DNA of 64,000 bases from Thalassobius sp. I31.1 (GCF_003031585.1 NZ_PWAA01000053.1:1-64000); one strand, 5' to 3'. Positions 28,302 to 38,508 are shown, numbered from the stretch's first letter. Numbers and translations are program-made. Notes: generated by a model not told the origin, from the sequence alone.

Positions 28302-29588
28302 ATGGATACCATTTTTGCACCTGCCAGCGGCCGCACAAAAGCGGGCGTTGCCGTGATCCGTATTTCCGGGCCACGGGCAGGGCAGGTGCTGGATGATCTC
28401 TGTGGTTCTCGTCCTGTCCCACGCGTCGCCGCGCTGCGTGAATTGCATGGTCAGGATGGTCTGTTAGATCAGGCTCTGGTCATCCTGTTTGAAAAAGGTG
28501 CAAGTTTCACTGGCGAAGAGGTGGTGGAACTGCATCTTCACGGTTCACAGGCTGTGGTTTCTGCTGTTTTAGCAGAACTTTCATCTTTCGACAGTTTACG
28601 CATGGCTGATCCTGGCGAGTTCACCCGCCGCGCGCTGGAAAATGAATGCCTTGATCTGGCGCAGGTCGAAGGCCTGGCTGATCTGATCGAAGCAGAAACA
28701 GAAGCACAGCGAAAACAGGCACTGAAAGTTTTGTCTGGCGCTTTGGGGGATGCGGCCGCCGGTTGGCGTACCGATCTGATCCGCGCAGCCGCCCTGATCG
28801 AAGCCACCATTGATTTTGCGGATGAAGAAGTCCCGGTTGATGTCTCGCCGGAGGTTACTGATCTGATCACAAAGGTTCAGGCAAATCTGAATGTTCAGCT
28901 GTCAGGAATTGATGTGTCTGAACGTATCCGTGATGGTTTTGAAGTCGCGATTATTGGTGCGCCGAATGTCGGGAAATCGACATTGCTGAATGCGCTTGCC
29001 GGGCGCGAAGCAGCGATCACATCTGAATACGCCGGCACGACCCGTGACGTGGTTGAAGTGCGCATGGATCTGGCGGGCCTTCCCGTGACCATTCTGGATA
29101 CAGCGGGTATTCGCGATACCGAAGACCATGTTGAAGGCATCGGAATTGAACGCGCCAAATCCCGCGCCGCTGATGCCGATGTTCGCGTCTTTCTTCTGGA
29201 AAACGATAGTGATGATCACGGTGTTGAATTTGTCGACGGCGACATTCAACTGCGTGCGAAAGCTGACCTTCATGAAAATCTGCCCAATGCGATTTCGGGT
29301 AAGACCGGGGCAGGGGTGTCAGAACTGGTTGCTCATTTGCGCGAAGAACTGCTGAAACGTTCTGCTTCGGCCTCTATCGCGACGCGCGAACGGCACCGAA
29401 TTGCGATGCAACGCGCGATGTCCTCTATGGAATCAGCCCTGTTTGAGTTATCCTTAGGATCTGATCGGTCCGAACTCGCTGCTGAAGAATTGCGAACAGC
29501 GATCCGCGCACTTGATGCTTTGATCGGGCGCGTTGATGTTGAAAATCTTCTGGATGAGATTTTTTCAAGTTTCTGTATCGGAAAGTAA
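28302..29588 (+). CDS. mnmE: tRNA modification GTPase MnmE
   Basis: This 428-aa protein has the N-terminal THF-binding domain ([21 protein letters not shown]), a helical domain and an inserted G domain. G1 is GAPNVGKST (219-227), G2 lies in EYAGTTRD, and G3 is DTAG (266-269). The C-terminus is FCIGK with the conserved C425. With MnmG it makes the 5-carboxymethylaminomethyl group on wobble uridine 34. The G4 motif normally NKxD reads AKAD at 319-322, an odd change. It is followed 30 bp later by the mnmG GTG start. Confidence 0.96.
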   Translation: MDTIFAPASGRTKAGVAVIRISGPRAGQVLDDLCGSRPVPRVAALRELHGQDGLLDQALVILFEKGASFTGEEVVELHLHGSQAVVSAVLAELSSFDSLRMADPGEFTRRALENECLDLAQVEGLADLIEAETEAQRKQALKVLSGALGDAAAGWRTDLIRAAALIEATIDFADEEVPVDVSPEVTDLITKVQANLNVQLSGIDVSERIRDGFEVAIIGAPNVGKSTLLNALAGREAAITSEYAGTTRDVVEVRMDLAGLPVTILDTAGIRDTEDHVEGIGIERAKSRAADADVRVFLLENDSDDHGVEFVDGDIQLRAKADLHENLPNAISGKTGAGVSELVAHLREELLKRSASASIATRERHRIAMQRAMSSMESALFELSLGSDRSELAAEELRTAIRALDALIGRVDVENLLDEIFSSFCIGK

Positions 29589-29610
29589 CCGATACCCCGA
29601 ATGGAAGGAG

Positions 29611-29626
29611 TGTTTCACGTGAAACA
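29611..29626. other. parS centromere site 1 (over the mnmG start codon)
   Basis: TGTTTCACGTGAAACA is a perfect 16-bp palindrome identical to the bacterial chromosomal parS consensus bound by ParB. The mnmG GTG start (29619-29621) is in its centre. It lies 3.2 kb from the proposed origin and 3.3 kb from parB. Confidence 0.93.
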
Positions 29627-31481
29627 TTTTGATGTGATTGTCGTTGGCGGTGGCCACGCTGGTTGTGACGCAGCGCTTGCCGCTGCCCGTGTTGGTGCGC
29701 AAACCGCGTTGATCACGCTGACAGAAGACGGCATCGGTGTGATGTCCTGTAATCCGGCCATCGGTGGTCTTGGTAAAGGCCATCTGGTCCGCGAGATCGA
29801 CGCACTTGATGGTGCAATGGGACGTGTTGCAGATAAAGCTGGCATACAATTTCGACTTCTGAACCGTCGTAAGGGCCCTGCAGTTCAGGGGCCACGTGCG
29901 CAAGCCGATCGCAAAATCTACCGCACAGAAATGCTGGCAGAGGTCAAAGCACAAGCCGGGTTGTCGATTGTTGCAGGCGAAGTCGTTGATCTGATTATGG
30001 ATCAGGGGCGCGCAAAAGGTGTTGTGCTTGAAGATGGCTCTGAAATCACCGCTGGTGCAATTGTTCTGACAACCGGCACTTTCTTACGCGGGATTATCCA
30101 TATTGGTGACGTCTCTTATGCTGGTGGTCGGATGGGCGATCGCCCCTCTGTGCGTCTGGCAGAACGAATTGATGAATTCGGTTTTGATTTAGGGCGCCTG
30201 AAAACCGGCACGCCACCGCGCATTCGGTCGTCTTCAATCAATTGGGATGGTCTTGTAATGCAGCCGGGTGATGATGATCCGGTGATGTTTTCCTTTATGT
30301 CAAAGGCACCGTTTGCCCGTCAGATTGCTTGTGGGATTACGGAGACCAATGAAAAAACCCATGACATCATACGCGAGAACCTGGATCGTTCCGCGATGTA
30401 TGGCGGGATGATCGATGGGGTAGGGCCCAGATACTGCCCTTCCATTGAAGATAAAATCGTGCGGTTCGCGGATAAGACGTCGCATCAGATATTCCTTGAA
30501 CCAGAAGGTCTGGATGACGACACAGTTTATCCGAACGGCATTTCGACATCATTGCCTGAGGATATTCAACTTGATTATGTCCGTTCTATCCGTGGTCTGG
30601 AACAGGCTGAAATTTTGCAACCGGGCTACGCGATTGAATATGATTATGTTGATCCGCGGGCATTGAAAGAAACGCTGGAAACTTCAAATGTTCCGGGCCT
30701 CTATCTTGCTGGTCAGATTAACGGAACAACTGGTTATGAAGAAGCGGCCGCGCAAGGGCTTGTTGCCGGGATGAATGCGGCGGGGGCTGTGCTTGGGAAT
30801 GACGCGGTGACTTTCAGCCGATCTGAAAGTTACATCGGGGTGATGATTGATGATCTGATCACGCGCGGCGTATCTGAACCGTATCGGATGTTTACCTCTC
30901 GTGCCGAATTCCGCCTTTCTCTTCGTGCGGACAACGCAGATCAGCGGTTAACCGGGAAGGGCTTGCAAGCAGGTCTGGTTGGAGAGGATCGACGCGTTGC
31001 CTATGAGGAAAAGATGCTGGCCTTAGAGGCCGCAAATGCGGTGTTGAAATCTATGTCTGTCACGCCGAAGCAGATGAAAGAGGCCGGAGTGGCGATGAAT
31101 CAAGATGGGGTTCGTCGGAACGGCGTCGAACTACTGGCTTTCCCTGGTATCGATTTTGAACTTCTTCGAACTCTGGAAGATGGATTGTCTGGCGTTGAGC
31201 CTGAAATCGCGTCCCAACTTGAAAAAGATTCCCTCTACGCCAGTTATATCGAACGGCAGAACGCAGACGCGCAGGCGTTAAAACGGGACGAAGAAAAGAA
31301 AATTCCAGATGATTTCGATTTTTCTGCACTTGAAGGATTGTCGAACGAACTGAAGTCTAAGTTTGAACGTCATCGACCTAAATCAATTGCTCAGGCAAGC
31401 AAGATCGAAGGTATTACACCTGCCGCATTGATGCTTATTCTGGTGAAGTTACGTCAGAAATCGGAGAAACGTGCAGGATGA
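29619..31481 (+). CDS. mnmG: tRNA uridine-5-carboxymethylaminomethyl enzyme MnmG (GidA)
   Basis: This 620-aa FAD protein has the dinucleotide fold [21 protein letters not shown] at the N-terminus, the family block [14 protein letters not shown] with RQYR-like contacts, and the late [16 protein letters not shown]. It partners with MnmE. The start is a GTG at 29619 with SD GAAGGAG (29604-29610), giving the family N-terminus MKHFDV. The ATG at 29601 lies upstream of that SD and is unlikely. The start codon is inside a parS site, so ParB binding could influence expression. The stop overlaps rsmG by 4 nt. Confidence 0.96.
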   Translation: MKHFDVIVVGGGHAGCDAALAAARVGAQTALITLTEDGIGVMSCNPAIGGLGKGHLVREIDALDGAMGRVADKAGIQFRLLNRRKGPAVQGPRAQADRKIYRTEMLAEVKAQAGLSIVAGEVVDLIMDQGRAKGVVLEDGSEITAGAIVLTTGTFLRGIIHIGDVSYAGGRMGDRPSVRLAERIDEFGFDLGRLKTGTPPRIRSSSINWDGLVMQPGDDDPVMFSFMSKAPFARQIACGITETNEKTHDIIRENLDRSAMYGGMIDGVGPRYCPSIEDKIVRFADKTSHQIFLEPEGLDDDTVYPNGISTSLPEDIQLDYVRSIRGLEQAEILQPGYAIEYDYVDPRALKETLETSNVPGLYLAGQINGTTGYEEAAAQGLVAGMNAAGAVLGNDAVTFSRSESYIGVMIDDLITRGVSEPYRMFTSRAEFRLSLRADNADQRLTGKGLQAGLVGEDRRVAYEEKMLALEAANAVLKSMSVTPKQMKEAGVAMNQDGVRRNGVELLAFPGIDFELLRTLEDGLSGVEPEIASQLEKDSLYASYIERQNADAQALKRDEEKKIPDDFDFSALEGLSNELKSKFERHRPKSIAQASKIEGITPAALMLILVKLRQKSEKRAG

Positions 31482-32101
31482 ATAGCGCTTCAGAGTTTGC
31501 GAAACAGGTGAATGTTTCACGTGAAACATTGGCACGGCTGGAAACATATGCCGCGCTTCTGTGTAAATGGAACCCGGCGATCAATCTTGTCGCGAAATCC
31601 ACGCTGGATGACCTTTGGTCCCGGCATATGTTGGACTCGGCACAAATATTGTCTTTGGCTCCTAAAGATACCACATCCTGGGTTGATCTTGGATCAGGCG
31701 GCGGCTTCCCCGGGCTTGTTGTTGCTGCGATGGCGCTTGAAACACACCCTGATCTGCACATGACGCTTGTTGAAAGTGATCAGCGTAAATCAACTTTTCT
31801 GCGCACGGTTATCCGAGAGCTTGGATTAAATGCCAAAGTTGTCAGTAAGCGGATTGAGGATGTGTCTGATATTCAGGCACAGGTGATTTCCGCGCGGGCG
31901 CTGGCATCGTTGGATCAATTATTTGACTGGTCTGAAGCCTTCCTTTTGCCAAAATCAGTTTGTATTTTTCCAAAAGGTGCAACGGTGGAAAAAGAAATAC
32001 GCGAAGCACTTGCATCATGGCGCTTTGTCGCAGAAAAATTTACGAGTAAAACAGATTCTCAAGCGACTATTCTTAAGATCGGAGAGATCCAACGTGTCTG
32101 A
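31478..32101 (+). CDS. rsmG: 16S rRNA m7G527 methyltransferase RsmG (GidB)
   Basis: This 207-aa methyltransferase has the SAM-binding motif [13 protein letters not shown] near 70-82, the later [12 protein letters not shown], and the [11 protein letters not shown] motif. It methylates G527 of 16S rRNA, the site connected to low-level streptomycin resistance. It is coupled to mnmG by ATGA. Its early codons (NVSRET) are encoded by a parS site, a case where one sequence serves both protein and centromere. Confidence 0.96.
   Translation: MNSASEFAKQVNVSRETLARLETYAALLCKWNPAINLVAKSTLDDLWSRHMLDSAQILSLAPKDTTSWVDLGSGGGFPGLVVAAMALETHPDLHMTLVESDQRKSTFLRTVIRELGLNAKVVSKRIEDVSDIQAQVISARALASLDQLFDWSEAFLLPKSVCIFPKGATVEKEIREALASWRFVAEKFTSKTDSQATILKIGEIQRV
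31513..31528. other. parS centromere site 2 (inside rsmG)
   Basis: This is a second perfect TGTTTCACGTGAAACA, 1,902 bp from the first, inside codons 12-17 of rsmG. It is 581 bp upstream of the parA start. Confidence 0.93.
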
Positions 32102-32915
32102 TCCTACACGCCCGAAGGGGCCGAAAATCATTGCCGTGACCAACCAGAAGGGCGGGGTGGGGAAAACCACAACGACCATCAATCTGGGGGCTGCATTGGC
32201 TGAGATCGGCAAACGCGTGCTTTTGGTGGATCTGGATCCACAGGGCAATGCATCCACCGGGTTGGGGATTGACGCAGAACAACGTGATGTCACAAGTTAC
32301 GAATTGCTGACGGGCGAAGCTGAGTTGCAGGACGCAATTCAAAAGACAGAAGTAGACCGGCTTTGGATCATTCCGGCAAATACCGACCTGAGTTCGGCTG
32401 ATATTGAACTGTTCTCAAATGAAAAGCGCAGTTTCCTGTTGCATGATGCGCTGCGTCAGGTGGCGATAGATGGCTGGAAATTTGATTATGTTCTGATCGA
32501 TTGTCCGCCGTCGCTGAACCTGCTGACCGTCAACGCAATGGTTTCAGCACATTCCGTTCTTGTACCGCTGCAAAGTGAATTCTTTGCCCTGGAGGGGCTT
32601 TCACAATTGATGCTGAGCGTGCGTGAAGTACGTCAGACGGCAAATACCAGTCTGCGGATCGAGGGTGTCGTCATGACGATGTATGACAGTCGGAACAACC
32701 TGTCACAGATGGTTGAGAAAGATGCGCGGGATAATCTGGGTGATCTGGTGTTTGATACGGTGATTCCACGGAACGTGCGCGTCTCAGAAGCGCCATCTTA
32801 TGCTTTGCCGGTTCTGGAATATGATAGCAATTCACGCGGAAGTCAGGCGTATCGCGCGATGGCCAAAGAGCTTGTGAAGAGAAATATAAAAGTAAAAGAA
32901 ACGGTGGGGGCGTAA
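32094..32915 (+). CDS. parA: chromosome partitioning ATPase ParA
   Basis: This 273-aa ParA/Soj ATPase has the deviant Walker A KGGVGKTT (19-26), the A' region VDLDPQGNAS and Walker B VLIDCPPSL. It binds DNA nonspecifically in the ATP form and drives ParB-parS complexes apart. The start is a GTG at 32094 with SD GGAGAG (32081-32086), overlapping the rsmG stop by 8 nt. The longer open frame upstream runs through rsmG in another frame and is rejected. It abuts parB. Confidence 0.97.
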   Translation: MSDPTRPKGPKIIAVTNQKGGVGKTTTTINLGAALAEIGKRVLLVDLDPQGNASTGLGIDAEQRDVTSYELLTGEAELQDAIQKTEVDRLWIIPANTDLSSADIELFSNEKRSFLLHDALRQVAIDGWKFDYVLIDCPPSLNLLTVNAMVSAHSVLVPLQSEFFALEGLSQLMLSVREVRQTANTSLRIEGVVMTMYDSRNNLSQMVEKDARDNLGDLVFDTVIPRNVRVSEAPSYALPVLEYDSNSRGSQAYRAMAKELVKRNIKVKETVGA

Positions 32916-33803
32916 ATGGCCGGTAAAAACGAAAGACGTGGGTTGGGTCGTGGCTTGTCTGCACTGATGGCAGATGTACAGCCTGAAGAAACCACTGCGG
33001 TTGCCGCTGCACCTGCTGAAGCGCGTTCAGATCGGAAGGTTCCGATTGAAAAGCTTCATGCAAATCCCGATCAGCCGCGCCGGACATTTACCCCAGAAGA
33101 GCTGGAAAGCCTGTCACAATCCATCGCGGAAAAGGGGGTTATTCAGCCACTGATCGTGCGGAAATCCCCGAAAGGTGATGACAGCTACGAAATCGTTGCG
33201 GGTGAACGTCGCTGGCGCGCATCACAGATGGCGAAGCTGCATGAAGTGCCGGTGGTTGTGCGGGAGTTCAGCGATATCGAAGTACTGGAAGTTGCGATCA
33301 TCGAGAACGTGCAGCGTGAAGATCTGAACCCACTGGAAGAATCTTTGGGTTATCGTGCGTTGATGGACCGCTTTGACCGCACCCAGGAAGAGATGTCTAA
33401 GGCGTTGTCCAAGTCCCGCAGTCACATTGCAAACATGCTGCGCCTGTTGAACCTGCCCGATGACGTGCAGGAATATCTGCGTGAAGGAAAACTGTCAGCA
33501 GGCCATGCACGGACGCTGGTCGGGCAGGAAAACGCGTCTGCACTTGCGATGCAGGTGATTGGGAAAGGCCTGTCAGTCCGCGCGACAGAGGCTCTGGTAA
33601 AATCCGTAAGCAAACCCAAAGCCGCACCGAAAGCCCGGGTTGAGAAAGACGCAGACACCAAAGCGCTGGAAGGCGAACTGTCTGCAAATACCGGGATGAA
33701 GATTGCGATTGATCACAAGGCCGGTGGTGAAAGTGGCCAGGTGACAATCAAATACAGCAACATGATGGATCTGGATAAGCTGTGTAATCTGCTGTCACAG
33801 TGA
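32916..33803 (+). CDS. parB: chromosome partitioning CTPase ParB
   Basis: This 295-aa protein has an N-terminal ParA-interacting tail (RRGLGRGLSALM), the CTP-binding ParB/Srx domain with GERRWRA (96-102) and IIENVQREDLNPLEE (128-142), and an HTH (TQEEMSKALSKSRSHIANML) that reads parS. A C-terminal dimerisation segment follows. The two parS sites lie 1.4 and 3.3 kb upstream. Its stop is directly followed by the convergent DUF454 gene with no gap. Confidence 0.97.
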   Translation: MAGKNERRGLGRGLSALMADVQPEETTAVAAAPAEARSDRKVPIEKLHANPDQPRRTFTPEELESLSQSIAEKGVIQPLIVRKSPKGDDSYEIVAGERRWRASQMAKLHEVPVVVREFSDIEVLEVAIIENVQREDLNPLEESLGYRALMDRFDRTQEEMSKALSKSRSHIANMLRLLNLPDDVQEYLREGKLSAGHARTLVGQENASALAMQVIGKGLSVRATEALVKSVSKPKAAPKARVEKDADTKALEGELSANTGMKIAIDHKAGGESGQVTIKYSNMMDLDKLCNLLSQ

Positions 33804-34157
33804 TCAGCTGTTCGGGCGGGTCCAGATGAAGATCAGAACTGTGCTTAGCACCACGGCCTGAATCACGATCACAAAGGTTTTCACCCCGACGACCACAGAC
33901 AAAAGAAAGACGGCGGCGATGGAAATCGTCGCCATTTTTTTGGCCAGTGGGCTGATCGCGCCATGATCATTCCAGTCCTGGATCGACGCACCAAAGCGGG
34001 GGTGGGTGATCAGCCAGTTGTGCAGACGTTCTGAGGATTTTGAAAAACAGAAGGTCGCCAACAGCATCAGGGGGACAGTTGGTATCAGTGGAAGAAACGC
34101 CCCGATAAGACCCAGTGTGAAAGAGAGTAGTCCGCCGATCAGCCAGAGAGTACGCAT
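33804..34157 (-). CDS. DUF454 (YbaN-like) inner membrane protein
   Basis: This 117-aa protein has the DUF454 pattern: GLIGAFLPLIPTVPLMLLATFCFSKSSERLHNWL then HPRFG, with three or four membrane segments. Its function is unknown; the family often lies near heme or iron genes, and here it follows hemW directly. Its ATG comes immediately after the hemW stop, so it is the last gene of the rph-rdgB-hemW operon. Confidence 0.9.
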   Translation of the reverse strand: MRTLWLIGGLLSFTLGLIGAFLPLIPTVPLMLLATFCFSKSSERLHNWLITHPRFGASIQDWNDHGAISPLAKKMATISIAAVFLLSVVVGVKTFVIVIQAVVLSTVLIFIWTRPNS

Positions 34158-35315
34158 CTAGTCCTCCAGCAATTTTCGCAGAATTGCGTTGAGGAGGGGG
34201 CGACCTTCTGGCGTGACTTTCAGGCGGGTTTCATCAAGTGAAATCAGGCCATTTTCGCGCAGCTCATTGATGGATGACGGGTTTGGCGAAAATGAGCTCG
34301 ACGAGAGGTGTTGTATTAAAATACCTTTGTGTAGGCGAAGGCCCATCAATAACCGTTCAACATATTGATCTTGTTCACTAATTTTTTGACGCAGGCTTTC
34401 GCCATTGCGGTTTTGTGAAACAGAAGAAAGCCACGAATTTGGCATCAAATGGGTTTCGGTCGCATATTTTTCGCCATTCAGCGTCAGTCGGCCATGCGCA
34501 CCTGGCCCGATCCCTGCATAGTCGCCGTAATTCCAGTAAATCAGATTATGACGGCTTTCCTGACCGGGGCGGGCGTGATTGGAGACCTCATAAGCGGGTA
34601 GGCCTTTGTGATCACAAATTTCCTGCGTGGCAAAATACATATCAGCGGAAAGATCTTCGGAAGGAAGCCCGCGCAAGCCGCCCTTGGCGAAACGATCGCC
34701 AAACGCCGTGCCGTCTTCGATGGTCAGCTGATAGAGAGACAAGTGATCAGGTTCCAGATCAAGCGCACGGTTCAGCTCTGCCTGCCATTCAGGCAGAGAC
34801 TGATCCTGACGGGCATAGATCAGATCAAAGCTGACGCGATCAAATGTGTTGCGCGCGGTTTCAAGCGCGGTCATGGCCTCGGATACAGAATGCAGACGAC
34901 CAAGCTTTTTCAGGTCGGGATCATTCAGGGCCTGAATGCCGATCGATACACGGTTCACACCTGCATCCCGGAAGCCACGGAATTTGTCTGCTTCGATCGA
35001 AGTCGGGTTAGCTTCCAGCGTGATTTCGCAATTGTTCGACAGATGCCAGGTTTCACGCACACGCGTCAGAATCTGGTCCACCAGGCGCACAGGCATCAGG
35101 CTGGGTGTGCCACCCCCGAAAAACACTGAATCAAGCACACGCGGGCCTGTTTCACGACCTACACGGTCAATTTCAGCCAGAAACGCGGTCTCCCATGCGT
35201 CCATGTCGATTGAGGCAGACACATGAGAGTTAAAATCGCAGTAAGGGCATTTTGAGGCGCAGAAAGGCCAGTGCAGGTAAAGGCCGAAACCGGCCTGTTG
35301 CCAGCTTTCTGTCAC
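34158..35315 (-). CDS. hemW: radical SAM heme chaperone HemW
   Basis: This 385-aa radical SAM protein has the [4Fe-4S] cluster motif C19-x3-C23-x2-C26 (CASKCPYCDF), the GGGTPSLM SAM-contact segment, and the HemW C-terminal domain (LLMGLRLHKGI). The family was long annotated as oxygen-independent coproporphyrinogen oxidase, but HemW binds heme and delivers it to proteins such as respiratory enzymes. HemN proper has a longer N-terminus with extra residues that are absent here. It overlaps rdgB by 4 nt. Confidence 0.93.
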   Translation of the reverse strand: MTESWQQAGFGLYLHWPFCASKCPYCDFNSHVSASIDMDAWETAFLAEIDRVGRETGPRVLDSVFFGGGTPSLMPVRLVDQILTRVRETWHLSNNCEITLEANPTSIEADKFRGFRDAGVNRVSIGIQALNDPDLKKLGRLHSVSEAMTALETARNTFDRVSFDLIYARQDQSLPEWQAELNRALDLEPDHLSLYQLTIEDGTAFGDRFAKGGLRGLPSEDLSADMYFATQEICDHKGLPAYEVSNHARPGQESRHNLIYWNYGDYAGIGPGAHGRLTLNGEKYATETHLMPNSWLSSVSQNRNGESLRQKISEQDQYVERLLMGLRLHKGILIQHLSSSSFSPNPSSINELRENGLISLDETRLKVTPEGRPLLNAILRKLLED

Positions 35316-35929
35316 GAGAGGTCACCAAAACAGCCATCCACCAGCAGGCGGAATGCAGCGGCGCGGTGGGTAAGGGGGGCTTTTTCTTCGGGCAGCATTT
35401 CACCGAAGGTTACATCATGACCCTCTGGCTGAAACACCGGATCAAAGCCAAACCCATTTTCCCCGCGCATGGGCCAGACAACCTGACCCTCTGCACGGCC
35501 TTCAAAGATCTCATCATGCCCGTCGGGCCAGGCGATACACAGGGTGCAGACAAACGCAGCTTTGCGTGGATGCGCGGCGTTTTTATCGTCCAGAAGTGTC
35601 TGAACCTTCGTCATCGCCATGATAAAATCACGGCCATGATCGGTTTCGGCCCAATCGGCGGTATAAACGCCTGGGGCCCCGTCAAGCGCATCCACCATGA
35701 TGCCGCTGTCATCAGACAGGGCCGGCAGGCCAGAGGATTTGGCCGCGAAATGAGCCTTGATGCGGGCGTTACCGGCAAATGTATCTTCGGTTTCATCCGG
35801 TTCTTCAAAACCCAGATCACCTGCGGATTTCACATTGATACCAAAGGGTTCCAACAGATTCCCAATTTCACGGATCTTACCCGCGTTGTGGGAACCCACG
35901 ACCAGATCATTGCCGGTAAACTTGCGCAT
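35312..35929 (-). CDS. rdgB: dITP/XTP pyrophosphatase RdgB
   Basis: This 205-aa protein has the family's SHNAGKIREI near the start, LSDDSGIMVDALDGAPGVYTADWA in the centre and FGFDPVFQPEG later. It removes ITP, XTP and dITP from nucleotide pools and prevents their incorporation. It starts one base into the rph stop (TAATG) and overlaps hemW. Confidence 0.96.
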   Translation of the reverse strand: MRKFTGNDLVVGSHNAGKIREIGNLLEPFGINVKSAGDLGFEEPDETEDTFAGNARIKAHFAAKSSGLPALSDDSGIMVDALDGAPGVYTADWAETDHGRDFIMAMTKVQTLLDDKNAAHPRKAAFVCTLCIAWPDGHDEIFEGRAEGQVVWPMRGENGFGFDPVFQPEGHDVTFGEMLPEEKAPLTHRAAAFRLLVDGCFGDLS

Positions 35930-36642
35930 TACTTCACCGCTGCCAGTTGAGCTGCGGTCAGTTCAGCCGCGCCCTTTTCCGCCAGATCCATCAGCTGGTT
36001 CATCTGATCGCGTGAGAAAGTTGCACCTTCGGCGGATATCTGAATTTCGATCAGCTTGCCGGAACCAGTCATAACAAAGTTGCCGTCAACGCCGGCTTCG
36101 GAATCTTCTGGGTAATCCAGATCCAGCACAGGTTGGCCCGCATAAATACCGCAAGAGATCGCGGAAACCGGATCAATCAGCGGATCAGATACGATATCGC
36201 CGGCTTTCAGCAGCTTGTTCACAGCCAGACGCAGAGCAACCCAGCCGCCGGTGATCGCCGCACAACGTGTGCCGCCATCGGCCTGGATCACATCACAATC
36301 GACGGTTATCTGACGTTCGCCAAGCGCGGAACGATCCACACCCGCACGCAGAGAACGACCAATAAGACGTTGAATTTCCTGAGTTCTTCCGGACTGCTTG
36401 CCCTGGGCAGCTTCGCGACGCATACGCGTGTGTGTGGCGCGCGGCAGCATGCCGTATTCCGCAGTGACCCAGCCAAGACCGGTGTTGCGCAGGAACGGCG
36501 GCACGCGGCTTTCAAGCGATGCGGTACACAGAACATGTGTTTCGCCCATTTTGATCAGGCAAGAACCCTCTGCATGGCGGGTGACGTTGGTTTCAATGGA
36601 AACGGAACGCATTTCATCAGTCTGACGGCCAGAAGGGCGCAT
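35929..36642 (-). CDS. rph: ribonuclease PH
   Basis: This 237-aa phosphorolytic exonuclease starts [12 protein letters not shown], with [20 protein letters not shown] and the late [21 protein letters not shown]. It trims 3' ends of tRNA precursors using phosphate. The start at 36642 fits the family length; the longer frame upstream runs into the divergent hrcA promoter. It is the first gene of the rph-rdgB-hemW-DUF454 operon. Confidence 0.96.
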   Translation of the reverse strand: MRPSGRQTDEMRSVSIETNVTRHAEGSCLIKMGETHVLCTASLESRVPPFLRNTGLGWVTAEYGMLPRATHTRMRREAAQGKQSGRTQEIQRLIGRSLRAGVDRSALGERQITVDCDVIQADGGTRCAAITGGWVALRLAVNKLLKAGDIVSDPLIDPVSAISCGIYAGQPVLDLDYPEDSEAGVDGNFVMTGSGKLIEIQISAEGATFSRDQMNQLMDLAEKGAAELTAAQLAAVK

Positions 36643-36759
36643 GATATGATCCTTTTTTCTGTTGTGTTCTGATAACTTTTGAAGGGGCAAAAAAGCAAGG
36701 TGAGATTGACCTTTCTGCGTCTTCGTTCTTAATGAATGCAGCATTACAATAGGCCCACT

Positions 36760-37824
36760 ATGACAGATCAAAGCCCGATTCTGGATGAGTTAAACGACCG
36801 TTCCCGCGAAGTGTTTCGTCGGGTTGTGGAAAGCTATCTGCATGATGGTGAACCTGTTGGTTCCCGTACACTGACCAGGACGTTAAGTGAAAAAGTGTCT
36901 GCCGCGACTGTTCGAAATGTGATGCAAGATCTAGAATTTATGGGACTTCTGGATAGTCCTCATGTGTCCGCCGGGCGTATTCCAACGCAGCAGGGGCTGC
37001 GTATGTTTGTCGATGGCGTCATGGAAATGCGTGATGTTTCGCGCGATGATCAGGATAAGATCAACGCAACTGTGGGATCCAATCAGAAAGACGTTGGTGC
37101 GATTCTGGGGAGTGTTGGTAAGGCGTTGTCCGGGATCACCCGAGGCGCAAGTCTGGTGCTGACGCCAAAGCACGAAGCCCCTGTAAAACATATAGAATTT
37201 GTGCACCTTGGACAGGATCGTGCGCTTGTAGTGCTGGTCTTTGCCGATGGCCATGTCGAAAATCGCGTGTTTCAGCCGCCAGCGGGGCAAACGCCAAGTT
37301 CTATGCGTGAGGCGGCCAACTTCCTGAATGCCCTGGCTGAAGGGCACACCCTGTCTGAACTGCGAAATCGGGTAAAACATGAGATAACAACGCGCAGACA
37401 GGAAATTGATGTTCTGGCGCGGGATCTGGTCGAAAACGGCTTTGCCCTTTGGGAGAATGAAGGCGAAAGTTACGAACGGCTGATTGTACGGGGCCAGTCT
37501 AACCTGTTGGAAGAAAGCGGAAACTCTGAGGATCTTGAACGCATTCGCAGCCTGTTTGACGATCTGGAACGCAAACGCGATATCGCAGATTTCCTTGAAC
37601 TGACCGATACGGGCGAAGGCGTGCGCATTTTTATTGGCTCAGAAAACAAACTATTTTCACTTTCGGGTAGCTCTTTGGTGGTTTCTCCTTATATGAACTC
37701 TGACCGGAAGATTATCGGTGCGGTTGGCGTGATCGGCCCTACACGGCTGAACTACGGGCGCATTGTTCCGGTGGTAGATTACACAGCACAGCTTGTCGGG
37801 CGGATGATTTCTGATAAAAGCTGA
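36760..37824 (+). CDS. hrcA: heat-inducible transcription repressor HrcA
   Basis: This 354-aa repressor has an N-terminal winged helix ([26 protein letters not shown]... [13 protein letters not shown]) and the GAF-like C-terminal regulatory domain. HrcA binds CIRCE elements near groE/dnaK operons. I saw no CIRCE in the 117 bp upstream or in front of grpE, so targets are elsewhere. The ATG at 36760 gives the family start ([15 protein letters not shown]). It is 21 bp from grpE. Confidence 0.95.
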   Translation: MTDQSPILDELNDRSREVFRRVVESYLHDGEPVGSRTLTRTLSEKVSAATVRNVMQDLEFMGLLDSPHVSAGRIPTQQGLRMFVDGVMEMRDVSRDDQDKINATVGSNQKDVGAILGSVGKALSGITRGASLVLTPKHEAPVKHIEFVHLGQDRALVVLVFADGHVENRVFQPPAGQTPSSMREAANFLNALAEGHTLSELRNRVKHEITTRRQEIDVLARDLVENGFALWENEGESYERLIVRGQSNLLEESGNSEDLERIRSLFDDLERKRDIADFLELTDTGEGVRIFIGSENKLFSLSGSSLVVSPYMNSDRKIIGAVGVIGPTRLNYGRIVPVVDYTAQLVGRMISDKS

Positions 37825-37845
37825 CGCTGGCGAAAAGGTGAAGAC

Positions 37846-38424
37846 ATGGCTGACATGAAAAAAGACGACTTTCTGGATGACATCGCTTCGGCAGAGGCGG
37901 ATGTGTTCGGTGATGACCAGGTGGACATCATGGAAGAGGCCCTGAAAGAGGGCGGTTCTGTTGAGATGAACGCAGTCATCGCGGAACGTGATGATTATAA
38001 AGACAAATTTATGCGCGCTCTGGCGGATGCTGAAAATGCGCGTAAGCGGTCTGACCGGGATCGTCGCGAAGCAGAGAACTATGGCGGGTCCAAGCTGGCG
38101 CGCGATATGCTGCCGGTGCATGACAATATGAAACGCGCCATGGAAACCATGACCGAAGAACAGCGTGCAGCCAATGCCGGCCTGTTTGAAGGGATTGAAC
38201 TGACCATGCGTGAACTGCTGAATGTCTTTGAAAAACATGGCATTAAGCGGATTTCACCAGAAGTTGGTGATCGCTTTGACCCACAGCAGCACCAGGCGAT
38301 GTTCGAAGCACCGCTGCCAGGCACGAAAGCCGGTGACATCATTCAGGTGGCGGCAGAAGGTTTCATGTTGCATGATCGTCTGCTGCGTCCGGCGCAGGTT
38401 GGGGTTTCCTCAACACCAGCATAA
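37846..38424 (+). CDS. grpE: DnaK nucleotide exchange factor GrpE
   Basis: This 192-aa GrpE has a long helical N-terminal region (to about 100, including ERDDYKDKFMRALADAENARKRSDRDR) that forms the dimer coil, then the beta domain with HGIKRISPEVGDRFDPQQHQAMFE. It speeds ADP release from DnaK. dnaK and dnaJ are not in the window. It forms a two-gene heat-shock operon with hrcA, closed by an intrinsic terminator. Confidence 0.96.
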   Translation: MADMKKDDFLDDIASAEADVFGDDQVDIMEEALKEGGSVEMNAVIAERDDYKDKFMRALADAENARKRSDRDRREAENYGGSKLARDMLPVHDNMKRAMETMTEEQRAANAGLFEGIELTMRELLNVFEKHGIKRISPEVGDRFDPQQHQAMFEAPLPGTKAGDIIQVAAEGFMLHDRLLRPAQVGVSSTPA

Positions 38425-38430
38425 GATTTC

Positions 38431-38456
38431 GGGGCGCTCTGGCGCCCCTTTTCTTT
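38431..38456 (+). terminator. intrinsic terminator after grpE
   Basis: A 7-bp GC stem (GGGGCGC, 38431-38437, with GCGCCCC, 38442-38448) is followed by TTTTCTTT. Confidence 0.9.
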
Positions 38457-38462
38457 AAAAAG

Positions 38463-38491
38463 TTTAAAGTGGTTCAGACCCGGACTTTAAA
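38463..38491 (-). terminator. AT-type hairpin, probable terminator for mutS
   Basis: TTTAAAGT (38463-38470) pairs with ACTTTAAA (38484-38491) with a 13-nt loop. AT-rich sequence on both sides gives T-runs in either direction. Reading on the minus strand it follows the mutS stop. Confidence 0.5.
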
Positions 38492-38508
38492 AATTTTAAA
38501 GCCCGATT

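Noticed and set aside
31923-32093. N-terminal extension of parA back into rsmG
   Set aside because: The extension is rsmG read in another frame; the GTG at 32094 has a proper SD and gives the family N-terminus.
36643-36759. CIRCE element for HrcA autoregulation
   Set aside because: No TTAGCACTC-N9-GAGTGCTAA-like repeat is present between rph and hrcA or before grpE.
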